Origin: Tessaracoccus sp. | Lineage (GTDB): Bacteria; Actinomycetota; Actinomycetes; Propionibacteriales; Propionibacteriaceae | Direction of reading: 5' to 3' | Length of the DNA: 64,000 bases | NCBI RefSeq assembly: GCF_016714275.1 | Contig: NZ_JADJNP010000001.1 | Coordinates: 62,001 to 126,000 of the forward strand | Shown: piece by piece, positions 37,255 to 48,059 of the stretch | Layout of the letters: each line of letters opens with the position of its first letter | How positions within the stretch are numbered: the stretch's first letter is position 1 | Translations under genes and position numbers: made by a program | Notes under the pieces: model-generated | What the model saw: only the letters and a program-made list of their open reading frames with translations | The model's database searches: none | What the model was told of the DNA's origin: nothing

Positions 37255-38547
37255 ATGCGACGCAGTCACAAGTTCGTTGCCCTGGCCGCTGCAGCCGCGA
37301 TCACGCTCACGGGATGCGGCCGCGGATCCGAAGCTCCCGGGAACGGGGCCCCCACGAAGACAGGCGAGGCCGTCAACACCGAGAACGCCGCCGGCACTCT
37401 CGACGTGTGGGCCATGGGCGCCGAAGGCGAGAAACTCCCGGAGCTCGTGAAGGAGTTCACGGACGCGAACCCGGATATCAAGGTCAACATCACGCCTGTC
37501 CCCTGGGACTCGGCCCACGACAAGTTCGTCAACTCGATCACCGCGGGCACGACGCCGGACGTCGCCATGGTCGGAACCACGTGGATGGGCGAGTTCGCAG
37601 GCATGGACGCGCTGGACCCGACGCCGAGCTCCATCGACAGCTCGGTGTTCTTCGAGGGCGCTCACGGCACCACCGTCGTCGACGGAACCTCCTACGGCGT
37701 GCCCTGGTACGTCGAGACCCGCCTCGTCTACTACCGCACCGACATCCTCGCGAAGGCGGGCGCGACCGAGATCCCCACCGACCAGCAGGCGTTCAAGGAT
37801 CTCGCGGCGACCGTCAAGTCGCAGAACGGCGTCACGTGGGGCATCAGCCTCCAGCCTGGCCAGACCGGCTCCTGGCAGACCGTCATGCCGTTCGCGTGGT
37901 CGCGCGGCGCCGCTGTGGCCAGCGACGACGCCTACATGTTCAACACCCCGGAGATGATCGAGTCGGTCGACTACTACGGCTCCTTCTTCGCCGACGGCAT
38001 CTCCGATCCCGAGCCGCCCCAGGGCCAGACCGAGTCCGACTTCGTGAGCGGCAAGGTGCCGATGTTCATCTCCGGACCGTGGATGATGAGCATCGTCGAG
38101 GATTTCGCCGCCGAGGACGGCGACGGCAACTTCGGCGAGAAGTACGACGTCGCTCCGATCCCCGCTGCCAACGGCGCCAAGAGCAGCTCGTTCATCGGCG
38201 GATCCAACCTCGCCGTCTTCAAGAACACCGACAGCCGCGACGCGGCATGGACCCTCGTCGAGTGGCTGAGCCAGCCCGAGACCCAGGTCAAGTGGTACGG
38301 CCTGACCAGCGACCTCCCCTCCGTCCAGGCCGCGTGGGACGACCCCGCCCTGACGGCCGACGCCAAGCTGGCCAAGTTCGGCGAGCAGCTGCTGACAGCG
38401 CAGGCCCCGCCGTCGTTCCCCTCCTGGGAGCAAGTCGCGAAGGCCTTCGACGGTGAGATCGAGAAGGTCGCCAAGCAGGGCCTCTCGGCCGAGGAGGCCA
38501 TGCAGGCCACCCAGGCCCAGGCGGACTCCATCGGCACCGGTCGCTAG
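37255..38547 (+). CDS. Sugar ABC transporter substrate-binding lipoprotein
   Basis: 430 residues. Signal peptide with lipobox LTGCGRGSE, then a family-1 solute-binding protein: GTLDVWAMGAEGEKLPELVKEF, TPDVAMVGTTWMGEF, SFIGGSNLAVFKNTDSRDAAWTLVEWL. It captures an oligosaccharide outside the cell for the two permeases that follow. A GAGGAGAG site precedes the ATG. No ATPase gene is in the operon, so a shared MsiK-like ATPase elsewhere is likely. Confidence 0.92.
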   Translation: MRRSHKFVALAAAAAITLTGCGRGSEAPGNGAPTKTGEAVNTENAAGTLDVWAMGAEGEKLPELVKEFTDANPDIKVNITPVPWDSAHDKFVNSITAGTTPDVAMVGTTWMGEFAGMDALDPTPSSIDSSVFFEGAHGTTVVDGTSYGVPWYVETRLVYYRTDILAKAGATEIPTDQQAFKDLAATVKSQNGVTWGISLQPGQTGSWQTVMPFAWSRGAAVASDDAYMFNTPEMIESVDYYGSFFADGISDPEPPQGQTESDFVSGKVPMFISGPWMMSIVEDFAAEDGDGNFGEKYDVAPIPAANGAKSSSFIGGSNLAVFKNTDSRDAAWTLVEWLSQPETQVKWYGLTSDLPSVQAAWDDPALTADAKLAKFGEQLLTAQAPPSFPSWEQVAKAFDGEIEKVAKQGLSAEEAMQATQAQADSIGTGR

Positions 38548-38549
38548 CC

Positions 38550-39497
38550 ATGTCCGCCCCCGCCACGGCGCCGTCGGCGCCGGTCGGCAGGGACAGTGTC
38601 CGCTCCTCCAAGCGCGCGCCGGGCGCGCGGTTGGAGGAGCGGGCGGGGTGGCTACTCACCCTGCCGTTCCTGCTGCTCTTCCTGGTCTTCACAGCCTGGC
38701 CGGTGATCCAGTCGGTGTTCTTCTCACTCACCGACATCCGCAACCGCGACCTGCGCACCCCGTTCGACGTCAACTTCGTCGGCCTCGACCAGTATGCGAA
38801 AGCGCTGACCGACCCGATCTTCCAGAAGGCCGCCCTCAACACGGGGTTCTTCGTGATCGTGGGCGTCCCGCTGACCCTGATGGTGGCGCTCGCCGCCGCC
38901 ATCGCCCTGAACAGCGGGATCACCAGGCTCCGGTCCGTCTTCCGGCTGGGCTTCTACACCCCGGTCATCACGTCCATCGTGGCGGTGGCCGTCGTCTGGC
39001 GGTTCCTGCTCCATCCCGAGAGCGGGCTCGTCAACACGGTCCTGGGATGGGTCGGGATCACCGGCCCGAACTGGCTGGGATCCACCACCTGGGCAATGCC
39101 GTCGCTGATCGCTATGGCGGTCTGGCGCAACTTCGGCACCGCGATGATCATCTTCCTCGCCGGCCTGCAATCGGTGCCCGAGGAACTGCATGAGGCCGCG
39201 GCCATCGACGGCGCCTCCACCTGGCAGCGATTCCTCAACGTCACCGTTCCCATCCTCCGCCCCACCATCTTGTTCGTCTCGGTCACTACGGCCATCGGCT
39301 ATCTCCAGTTCTTCGAGGAGCCGTTCGTGATGACCAACGGCGGTCCGTTGAACTCCACCATCTCCGCATCGATGTACACCTACCAGCAGTTCAGCTTCGG
39401 CAACTACGGCTTCGCGGCCGCGCTGAGCTACCTCATCTTCCTGGTCATCGCGATCGTCACCGTCGTCCAGTTCCGCTTCCTCTCCGAGAAGGACTGA
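38550..39497 (+). CDS. Sugar ABC transporter permease, MalF type
   Basis: 315 residues with a cytoplasmic N-terminus rich in Ala/Pro/Arg and six predicted membrane segments. The EAA loop reads ELHEAAAIDGASTWQRFLNVTVPIL. It starts two bases after the binding-protein stop. It pairs with the MalG-type permease to form the channel. Confidence 0.92.
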   Translation: MSAPATAPSAPVGRDSVRSSKRAPGARLEERAGWLLTLPFLLLFLVFTAWPVIQSVFFSLTDIRNRDLRTPFDVNFVGLDQYAKALTDPIFQKAALNTGFFVIVGVPLTLMVALAAAIALNSGITRLRSVFRLGFYTPVITSIVAVAVVWRFLLHPESGLVNTVLGWVGITGPNWLGSTTWAMPSLIAMAVWRNFGTAMIIFLAGLQSVPEELHEAAAIDGASTWQRFLNVTVPILRPTILFVSVTTAIGYLQFFEEPFVMTNGGPLNSTISASMYTYQQFSFGNYGFAAALSYLIFLVIAIVTVVQFRFLSEKD

Positions 39498-39500
39498 CCC

Positions 39501-40331
39501 ATGGCAACCAAAACCGGCTTCCGCCGCCGTTGGTGGCTCTACCTCGTCCTCACCGTGGCGTTGCTGCTGGTCATCACGCCGTTCGTGTGGATGGTCCTCG
39601 GCGCGTTCAAGACCAGCTCCGAGCTGCGCCAGACTCCGCCCACCTGGTGGCCGAACAACCCGACGCTCGACAACTTCGCGCAGCTGTTCAGTCGGCTCTC
39701 CTTCGACGTCTATTTCACCAACTCAACCGTTGTTGCGGTCGCCGTGACGACGGCCAACCTGCTCTTCTGCTCCATGGTCGGCTATGCGCTGGTCATGCTG
39801 AACTTCCGGGGGAAGAAGCTCATCTTCTCCCTGATCATGGGCACGCTCATGATCCCCGGCGTCGTCACCTTCGTGCCACTGTTCGTCCTCGTCGCCAACA
39901 TGGGTCTGGTGAACACGCTGCCGGGCCTCATCCTTCCGTTCCTCGTGGGCCCCTTCGGCGTCTTCCTGATGAGGCAGTTCATCAGCGGGCTCCCGAAGGA
40001 GCTGGTCGAGGCCGCCAGGATCGACGGCAGCGGAGAGATCCAGATCTTCCTGCGAATCATCCTTCCCCTCCTCGGACCCGCGCTCGCGACCCTCGGCATC
40101 CTGACGTTCCTCGGCAGCTGGAACAACTTCCTCTGGCCGCTCGTCGTGGCGCAGACCAATGACACCTACACCCTTCCCGTAGCCCTCGCGCTCTACTCCA
40201 CGGGACAGAACCAGACCGAGTACGGCCTGCTCATGGCGGGCGCGACCGTCGTCGTCCTGCCGGTACTCGTCGTCTTCCTGATCTTCCAGAGGCGGTTCAT
40301 TCAAGGCATCGCCACCACCGGTATCAAGTAA
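39501..40331 (+). CDS. Sugar ABC transporter permease, MalG type
   Basis: 276 residues, six membrane segments, EAA loop ELVEAARIDGSGEIQIFLRIILPLLGP. It starts three bases after the MalF-type gene. Together with the binding protein it forms a carbohydrate uptake (CUT1) system lacking a local ATPase. Confidence 0.92.
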   Translation: MATKTGFRRRWWLYLVLTVALLLVITPFVWMVLGAFKTSSELRQTPPTWWPNNPTLDNFAQLFSRLSFDVYFTNSTVVAVAVTTANLLFCSMVGYALVMLNFRGKKLIFSLIMGTLMIPGVVTFVPLFVLVANMGLVNTLPGLILPFLVGPFGVFLMRQFISGLPKELVEAARIDGSGEIQIFLRIILPLLGPALATLGILTFLGSWNNFLWPLVVAQTNDTYTLPVALALYSTGQNQTEYGLLMAGATVVVLPVLVVFLIFQRRFIQGIATTGIK

Positions 40332-40345
40332 CCCTAGGAGCACCA

Positions 40346-41899
40346 ATGCCCTCCTCACCGTTCCCCCTTCCTCCCCTCAATCGCCGCACCGTCCTGAGCG
40401 GCGGCATCGCTGCGACGGCGTTGGCCGCCCTCCCCGTGGCCGCCGAGGCCCACGGCAAGCGGCCAAAGCCCCGAAAGCCGACGCGCCCGGACAAGGCCAC
40501 CCTCATGAGGTGGGCCCGAGACACCTGGCGCTCGATGGCAGCGATGACCGATCGCCGCACGGGCCTCGTGTCCGACAGCGTCACAGGCAACCTGAAGAAG
40601 ACGGCCGCCTACACCTCCCCCACGAACATCGGTGGCTACCTGTGGAGCACGCTCGCGGCCCGCGACCTCCGCATCATCTCGCGGGAGGAAGCCTCCGCGC
40701 GCATTCGGCAGACCCTGCGAACGCTGGATCGGATGGAGCATCACGACGAGGCGGGAATGTACTTCAACTGGTACGACCCACGCGACGGCTCCGTCATCCT
40801 CGAATGGCCCGAGGACGGCAATCCCGTGGAGCCCTTCGTCTCCAGCGTGGACGCGGCATGGCTCGGCGCCGCGCTGCTCGTGGTGCGGAACGGGGACCGC
40901 CAGAACCGCAAGCTGGCCGGACGGCTCTTCGAGAAGATGCGCTTCGACGTCTTCGCCGATCCCACTCACCCCCGCCCCTACCTCAACTATGGCGGCTATT
41001 ACCTCACCGAGCCCACACGACTGACGGCACCACCGCCCACCGTCGAGCGCAACCTCATCGGTAAGGGAAGGCCCGTCTGGTACACGAGAGACCATCACTA
41101 CGACACCGTCGTCTCCGAGACGAGGATCACCACCTATCTCGGCATCGCCAAGAGGCAGGTGCCTGCCGAGTCCTACTTCCAGTCCTGGCGGACGTTCCCG
41201 CCCGACTGGGACTGGCAGGAGATGACGCCTGTCGGCGAATGGCACACCTATCGCGGCGTCGAGGTCTTCGAAGGCGCCTACGACTATCTGGGAATGCAGA
41301 CCGTTCCCGGCTGGGGCGGATCCATGTTCGAGGAGCTGATGCCGTCGGTGTTCGTGCCCGAGACGACCTGGGCACCGAAGTCCTGGGGGAAGAACCACCC
41401 CCGCCATGTCGCCACCCAGCGCGCGCATGGTCTCGCGGAGTACGGCTACTGGGGGTTCTCCCCCGCAAGCGACCCCTTCGGCGGATATGCGGAATGGGGG
41501 GTCGACGCCCTCGGCATGCGCCCCGACGGCTACTTCTCCGACGTCGAGCACACCGACTTCCACTGGCTCACGAACCCGAAGCCGGACTTCGGCGACGGAG
41601 TGGTCACGCCGCACGCGGCTTTCCTGGCGATGATGCACGAGCCGAAGGACGCCTACGACAATCTCGTCCGGATCGAGCGTGACTTCGACTCCTACGGCCG
41701 CGGAGGGTTCTACGATGCAATCGCGACACGGTCTGGTCAGGTGGCACGACGACACCTCTCCCTCGACCAGTCGATGATCCTCGGTGCGCTGGGCAACGTG
41801 CTCGCCGACGGCAACATCAGGCGGTACTTCACCGCCGGCGAGGTGGCCGCGCGGGTACGTCCGGTGATCGCGCCCGAGGTGTTCGCCCCGCTCGACTGA
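40346..41899 (+). CDS. Tat-exported glucoamylase/DUF3131-like glycosidase
   Basis: 517 residues. The N-terminus has a twin-arginine-type signal (NRRTVLSGGIAATALAALPVAAEAHG), predicting export in folded form. The rest looks like an (alpha/alpha)6-barrel: YTSPTNIGGYLWSTLAARDL and MYFNWYDP near residues 90-150, FVSSVDAAWLGAAL, and a C-terminal YGYWGFSPASD/VVTPHAAFLAM block like PF10091 proteins. That family includes beta-1,2-glucan-acting GH144 enzymes, but the substrate is not decidable here. Acidic residues in FEGAYDY and FEELMPS are candidate catalytic ones. SD GGAG lies 7 bases before the ATG. The product oligosaccharide is probably imported by the preceding ABC system and split by the following GH3 enzyme. 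Confidence 0.7.
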   Translation: MPSSPFPLPPLNRRTVLSGGIAATALAALPVAAEAHGKRPKPRKPTRPDKATLMRWARDTWRSMAAMTDRRTGLVSDSVTGNLKKTAAYTSPTNIGGYLWSTLAARDLRIISREEASARIRQTLRTLDRMEHHDEAGMYFNWYDPRDGSVILEWPEDGNPVEPFVSSVDAAWLGAALLVVRNGDRQNRKLAGRLFEKMRFDVFADPTHPRPYLNYGGYYLTEPTRLTAPPPTVERNLIGKGRPVWYTRDHHYDTVVSETRITTYLGIAKRQVPAESYFQSWRTFPPDWDWQEMTPVGEWHTYRGVEVFEGAYDYLGMQTVPGWGGSMFEELMPSVFVPETTWAPKSWGKNHPRHVATQRAHGLAEYGYWGFSPASDPFGGYAEWGVDALGMRPDGYFSDVEHTDFHWLTNPKPDFGDGVVTPHAAFLAMMHEPKDAYDNLVRIERDFDSYGRGGFYDAIATRSGQVARRHLSLDQSMILGALGNVLADGNIRRYFTAGEVAARVRPVIAPEVFAPLD

Positions 41900-41913
41900 C
41901 AGGAGAATCAACG

Positions 41914-43716
41914 ATGCTCACCCTCCACACCGATCCCTCCGGTGTCCACTACCGCGACCTGAACCGCAACGGGACCATGGATCCCTTCGAGGATCCTCGA
42001 CTCCCCGTGTCCGAACGTGTCGACGACCTCCTTGGCCGGCTCTCCCTCCCGGAGAAGATCGGCCTGATGTTCCAGACCGTCATCGAGGCAGGACCCGATG
42101 GATCGGTGTTGGAGGGTGCGGGCGCGATCAGCAAGTCGGCCACGTCGACGGTGGTCAAGGAGAAGCACCTCACCCACTTCAACGTCCACAAGCTCGGGAG
42201 CCCCCGCGACGCGGCCCGCTGGCACAACGCCGTTCAGGAACTCGCGGAGGAGACGTCGCATGGCATCCCCGTCACCATCTCCAGCGACCCCCGCCATTCG
42301 TTCGCGGAGAACGCCGGCGCCAGCTTCGCGGCGGGAAGCTTCTCCCAGTGGCCCGAGATGATCGGCCTCGCCGCCCTGCGCGACCCTGCAGGTGTGCGTC
42401 GGTTCGCCGCCATCGCGCGGCGCGAGTACACCGCCGTCGGCATCCGCGCCGCCCTGCACCCCACCCTCGACCTCGCGACCGAGCCGCGCTGGGCACGCCA
42501 AGCGCAGACCTTCGGCCAGGATCCGAGCCTCGCCACCGAACTCGGTGTCGCCTACATCGAGGGGATGCAGGGTGAGGAGCTCGGCGCCGGCAGCGTCGCC
42601 TGCACGGCGAAGCACTTCCCCGGCGGCGGCGCGATCAAGGACGGTGAGGACTCACACTTCCCCTACGGCGCCGAGGCCGCGTACCCGTCGCAGAGCCAGG
42701 AGGCCCATCTCCAGCCCTTCCCCGCGGCCATCGCGGCGGGCGTGAGCGCCGTCATGCCCTACTACTCGAAGCCGATCGGCCTCACGCTCCGCGGCATCCG
42801 CGCCGAGGAGGTGGGGTTCGGCTACAACCGTCCCATCGTCACCGAGTTGCTCCGCCGCGAGCTCGGCTTCGAGGGCGTCGTCGTCTCCGACTGGGAGCTG
42901 GTCAACGACAACCACGTCGGTACCCAGGTGCTGCCCGCACGTGCGTGGGGCGTCGAGCACCTCGATCCCCACGGCAGGATGGAGCTGCTGATCGAGGCGG
43001 GGTGCGACCAGTTCGGCGGAGAGGAGTGCGTGGAGCTGCTCGCCGATCTCGTCGCCCAGGGGCGGGTCTCCGAGGACCGCATCGACGAGTCCGCGCGCCG
43101 GATCCTCGCCGTGAAGTTCAGGCTCGGCCTCTTCGACGACCCCTACGTGGACGAGGACGCCGCCGCCGACGTCCTCGGATGTCCGGAGTTCGTCGCGGCG
43201 GGCCACGAGGCGCAGGCGGCCTCCCTCACCGTCCTTGCTGGCGCCGAGCACCTGCCCCTCACCGGCCGACCCCGCGTCTACGTCGAGGGCATGTCTCCCG
43301 CCGCGGCCGCGCGGCTCGGCGACGTGGTGCAGCGTCCCGAGGACGCGGATCTCGCGATCGTTCGGCTCCGGGCGCCCTGGGAACCTCGAGACGACCTCTT
43401 CCTTGAGGCGTGGTTCCACCAAGGCTCGCTGGAGTTCGGCCCCGGCCTCGCGGTGCGTCTCTCCCGGATCGCCGCGCAGTGCCCGCTCGTCGTCGATGTG
43501 TTCCTCGACCGGCCGGCCGTCCTCACGCCGTTCGTCGGCCTCGCCACGGTCCTCACGGCCAACTACGGCACCAGCGACGACGCGCTCGTCGACGCGTTGA
43601 CGGGAAGGATCGCGCCCGTCGGGCGACTGCCCTTCGACCTCCCCCGGTCCATGGCGGACGTCAGGAATCACCCGGAGGATCAGGTCGGGCTCGCCGACCC
43701 GCTGTTCCGGGCCTAG
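41914..43716 (+). CDS. GH3-family beta-glycosidase, cytoplasmic
   Basis: 600 residues, no signal peptide. GH3 features: LSLPEKIGLMFQT, a long KHFPGGG motif, and the nucleophile in VVVSDWELV (D at about residue 326). The C-terminal domain (VNALTG-like, RIAPVGRLPFDLP) is shorter than in two-domain enzymes but present. It should hydrolyse imported beta-linked oligosaccharides. An AGGAG site is 9 bases before the ATG. The last 56 bases overlap the sulfatase 3' end on the other strand. Confidence 0.9.
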   Translation: MLTLHTDPSGVHYRDLNRNGTMDPFEDPRLPVSERVDDLLGRLSLPEKIGLMFQTVIEAGPDGSVLEGAGAISKSATSTVVKEKHLTHFNVHKLGSPRDAARWHNAVQELAEETSHGIPVTISSDPRHSFAENAGASFAAGSFSQWPEMIGLAALRDPAGVRRFAAIARREYTAVGIRAALHPTLDLATEPRWARQAQTFGQDPSLATELGVAYIEGMQGEELGAGSVACTAKHFPGGGAIKDGEDSHFPYGAEAAYPSQSQEAHLQPFPAAIAAGVSAVMPYYSKPIGLTLRGIRAEEVGFGYNRPIVTELLRRELGFEGVVVSDWELVNDNHVGTQVLPARAWGVEHLDPHGRMELLIEAGCDQFGGEECVELLADLVAQGRVSEDRIDESARRILAVKFRLGLFDDPYVDEDAAADVLGCPEFVAAGHEAQAASLTVLAGAEHLPLTGRPRVYVEGMSPAAAARLGDVVQRPEDADLAIVRLRAPWEPRDDLFLEAWFHQGSLEFGPGLAVRLSRIAAQCPLVVDVFLDRPAVLTPFVGLATVLTANYGTSDDALVDALTGRIAPVGRLPFDLPRSMADVRNHPEDQVGLADPLFRA

Positions 43717-45214
43717 GTGAGCCCGCCGCCCGGCGCACCCAGCTCAACTCCGTCTGAGCGGGGCGCCCGGCGAGCAGCGCGCCGTCCACGACGTAGCCTT
43801 CCTCCCTGCCTGTGAGGTACCCGACAAGCCTTTCGCGCCAGTCGGCGACCTCCTCGGCCCGCGACGCCTCCGCGACCAGATTGCGCAGCTCCTGCGGATC
43901 GGCGTCGAGGTCGAAGAACTGCTCGACGCCCGAGCCGGAGAACCAGATGAACTTGCGGTGCCCATCGGTCACCCACTGCATCGACTCGTTGCCGAACACC
44001 TCGTAGACGTGCTCGCCGTGGATCTCGGTGCGCCAGCCGGGCGCATCTTCAGCCTCAGCCATCAATGGGAGGACGCTCGCTCCGTCGACGCCGTCCGGGA
44101 CGGGGATGCCCGCGATGTCGAGCACCGTCGGCATCACGTCGCGGAGTTCGACGACGGCGTCGCTCCTCGGTCGCACCGCGCGTCCGCCGGGGAGGCGGAC
44201 GATGAACGGCACCCGCGCGCTGCCCTCGTAGCCGACCGACTTCCGGTAGAAGTGGTGGTCGCCCATCATCTCTCCGTGATCGGAGACGAAGAGGATGGCC
44301 GTGTTGTCGAGCAGGTCGAAGTCGCTCAGCAGTTCCACCAGACGATTCAGCTGGTGGTCGATGTGCGTGATCAAGCCGTAGTAGCCGGCGGCCGCCCGGC
44401 GGTGCACGTCGGGGTGTTGGCGTCCGAACATACCCTCGGCTTCGTGGTCGCGCCGGTGCTCGGCGAAGTCCTCCACCCACTCCCCGACAGGCGGCTCCGG
44501 AATGCCGGCCTGGAGATACTGGTCAAGGGCCCAGCCGGGAGGATCGAACGGGGCATGCGGCCGGTGGAAGGAGAGGTAGAGGAAGAACGGGTCGGTGACG
44601 TCGCGCCGGTGGAACCACTCCGTGGCCTCTGACAGGACCCAGTTCGTGGGATGGTGCGCCTCAGGCTTGTCCCACGGCCTCGCCATCAGGGAGTTGCAGC
44701 CGACGCCGTGGTCGGTCTCCGCCGCGGACGCCATGCCCGGCTGCCGCCGCAGCCAGGTGACGTAGTCGTCGATGGCGGCGAGGTTCCGCCCGGACTTCCG
44801 TCGCGCGTGATGCAGGAACCCGTCATGAAGCCGCACATCGTCGAACCCGGCGCGCTCGCGTTCCGGAGAGACATGCATCTTCCCGATGGCCTGTGTCTGA
44901 TATCCGTGCTGCCGCAGGATGCCCGGCATCGTGACAGGATAGAGCTGCCCGAACGGGAGGCCCTCCCGGTAGCCGAGGCGGCCGTGCTCCTCCTGCGACT
45001 TGCCCGTCAGCAGCGCGACCCGTGCCGGCACGCACGTGGGCGTTGCGGAATAGGCGTGCACGAAGGTGGTTCCTCCCGACGCGATGGCGTCGAGATAGGG
45101 CGTCCGCACCACCGGATGGCCCACGCCGCTCATCGCGTCGCCGCGCATCTGGTCGACGCAGATGAGGATGATGTTCGGGCGGTCCTTCATGGCTTCGCTG
45201 CTTCCGGAGATCAT
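43661..45214 (-). CDS. Sulfatase (formylglycine type)
   Basis: 517 residues of the alkaline-phosphatase-like sulfatase family. Early metal site PNIILICVDQMRGD, the sulfatase signature TPTCVPARVALLTGKS with C61 in a CxPxR context (converted to formylglycine), and a later SDHGEMMGDH metal site are intact. No signal peptide is seen, so it is cytoplasmic. The substrate may be a sulfated sugar given the neighbouring glycosidases, but this is inferred. It starts 29 bases after map on the same strand with no terminator between. The last ~30 residues lie in the overlap with GH3 and look like run-on. ATG 45190 is an alternative start. Confidence 0.87.
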   Translation of the reverse strand: MISGSSEAMKDRPNIILICVDQMRGDAMSGVGHPVVRTPYLDAIASGGTTFVHAYSATPTCVPARVALLTGKSQEEHGRLGYREGLPFGQLYPVTMPGILRQHGYQTQAIGKMHVSPERERAGFDDVRLHDGFLHHARRKSGRNLAAIDDYVTWLRRQPGMASAAETDHGVGCNSLMARPWDKPEAHHPTNWVLSEATEWFHRRDVTDPFFLYLSFHRPHAPFDPPGWALDQYLQAGIPEPPVGEWVEDFAEHRRDHEAEGMFGRQHPDVHRRAAAGYYGLITHIDHQLNRLVELLSDFDLLDNTAILFVSDHGEMMGDHHFYRKSVGYEGSARVPFIVRLPGGRAVRPRSDAVVELRDVMPTVLDIAGIPVPDGVDGASVLPLMAEAEDAPGWRTEIHGEHVYEVFGNESMQWVTDGHRKFIWFSGSGVEQFFDLDADPQELRNLVAEASRAEEVADWRERLVGYLTGREEGYVVDGALLAGRPAQTELSWVRRAAGSPRPGTAGRRARPDPPGDS

Positions 45215-45243
45215 GGGGCGTCCACCCGACGGCGTCGCGGGGG

Positions 45244-46065
45244 TCAGTCGGCCAGCGGACCGAACCGATCGCCCAAGCGGGCCTCGCCACCGTCGGGCTC
45301 GGTCAGCACCCAGGTGCCCCGGCGGGTGAGGGCGACGGTGTTCTCCCAGTGCGCGCCACGGGCGCCGTCACGGCTGACGACCGTCCACTCGTCATCCAGC
45401 TCCCGGGTCTGGTGGGTGCCGCGCGTCAGCATGGGTTCGATGGCAAGAGCCATGCCCACCTCCAGCCGCGGCGTCGGGCGCGGGCGGTACCAGTTGGGCA
45501 CGTCCGGCTCCATGTGCATCTCGGAGCCGATGCCGTGCCCGGTGTACTCGCGCAGCGTCCCGTAGCGGGTCGGCAGCCGCTTCACGTAGCCCTCGATGGC
45601 CTTCGACACGTCACCGACCCTGCCGCCGGCCCGCATCGCCCGCGCTCCGGCCCACATGGCCTCACACGTCGCCTCGGCGAGGGCGACATCGGCGGGGTCC
45701 GCCGTGCCGACGATGACAGTGCGGGCTGCGTCGCCGTGCCAGCCGTCGACGATGGCCCCGAAGTCGATCGAAACGACGTCGCCGTCGGCTAGCGCCCGAT
45801 CGCGCGGGATGCCGTGGACGAGTTCGTCGTTGACGGAGATGCAGGCCACGCCGGGGAAGGGGGCGCCGTAGTCGGCGCCGTACCCGAGGAAGGACGAGAG
45901 TGCGCCGTTGCGGGCCAGCACCTCACGGCCGATGGCGTCCAGCTCCAGCGTGGTGACGCCGACGGCGGCGGCCCCACACATCTCGGCGAGTCCCTCGGCC
46001 ACCACGAGGCCCGCGCGTCGCATCGCGACGAGCTGCTCGGGGGTCTTGACCTCGATCCTGCTCAC
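45244..46065 (-). CDS. map: Methionine aminopeptidase, type I
   Basis: 273 residues. It removes the initiator Met. Metal ligands occur in SIDFGAIVDGWHGDAART, GHGIGSEMHMEP and MALAIEPMLT, followed by the VVSRDGARGAHWENTVALT end with the final Glu. Its ATG overlaps the adk stop (ATGA). In typical actinobacteria infA follows; here a sulfatase gene and an accessory segment follow instead. Confidence 0.96.
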   Translation of the reverse strand: MSRIEVKTPEQLVAMRRAGLVVAEGLAEMCGAAAVGVTTLELDAIGREVLARNGALSSFLGYGADYGAPFPGVACISVNDELVHGIPRDRALADGDVVSIDFGAIVDGWHGDAARTVIVGTADPADVALAEATCEAMWAGARAMRAGGRVGDVSKAIEGYVKRLPTRYGTLREYTGHGIGSEMHMEPDVPNWYRPRPTPRLEVGMALAIEPMLTRGTHQTRELDDEWTVVSRDGARGAHWENTVALTRRGTWVLTEPDGGEARLGDRFGPLAD

Positions 46066-46636
46066 CGGGCGGCCGCGTGGGCGTCGACCTGGGCGAACAT
46101 GCGGCGCTGCACGTCCTCGATGGAGCCGGTTCCGTCGACCTCGACAAGGATTCCCTGGAACTCGTAGTGGAAGATCAGCGGCATCGTCGCGCCCGCGTAG
46201 ACCTCCATGCGGCGGCGAATGGTGTCCTCGTTGTCGTCGGCGCGGCCCTCGACCTTCGCGCGGGCCAGGAGCCGCTGCACGAGCGCCTCAGCCTCCACGT
46301 GCAGCGAGACCACGACGTCGAGAGCCTCGCCCTGGGACCTGAGGTAGTCGTCCAGGAAGTGCACCTGGTGCATCGTGCGGGGAAAGCCGTCGAGGAGGAA
46401 CCCTCCCGCGCAGTCGGGCTCCGCGAGGCGCACGGCGACGATCTCCTCGGTCACGTCGTCCGGTACGTACTCGCCCGCGTCGATCAGCGCCTTCACCTTC
46501 ACGCCCAACGGCGTCCGGTTCTTGATGTGGTAGCGGAAGATGTCCCCGGTGGAGATCGCGGGTACGTGGTAGCGCTCGGCCAGCGCCGTCGCCTGAGTGC
46601 CCTTGCCCGCGCCGGGAGCACCCATGATCAGCAACC

Positions 46637-46640
<4 letters not shown>
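46062..46640 (-). CDS. adk: Adenylate kinase
   Basis: 192 residues. P-loop GAPGAGKGTQ (7-16), AMP-binding FLLDGFPRT and a short LID region (the zinc-less short form). It balances AMP, ADP and ATP. It overlaps secY and map by four bases on each side (ATGA), so secY-adk-map are tightly coupled. Confidence 0.96.
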
Positions 46641-47947
<1,307 letters not shown>

Positions 47948-48013
47948 TCGAAATACTACTTTCGACGATCGTTTTGGGCGCTGCGGAGCCGGTCACGGCA
48001 CGGCAACCCCCGC

Positions 48014-48042
48014 AGCCTACCAACCACGCGGCAGGCCACCAA
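48014..48042 (-). promoter_or_regulatory. secY-adk-map promoter
   Basis: -35 TTGGTG (48037-48042), exact 17-base spacer, -10 TAGGCT (48014-48019) on the reverse strand, giving a leader of about 60 nt before secY. Good hexamers and the upstream terminator support it. Confidence 0.7.
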
Positions 48043-48059
48043 AGTTGCGATCTCAAGAC

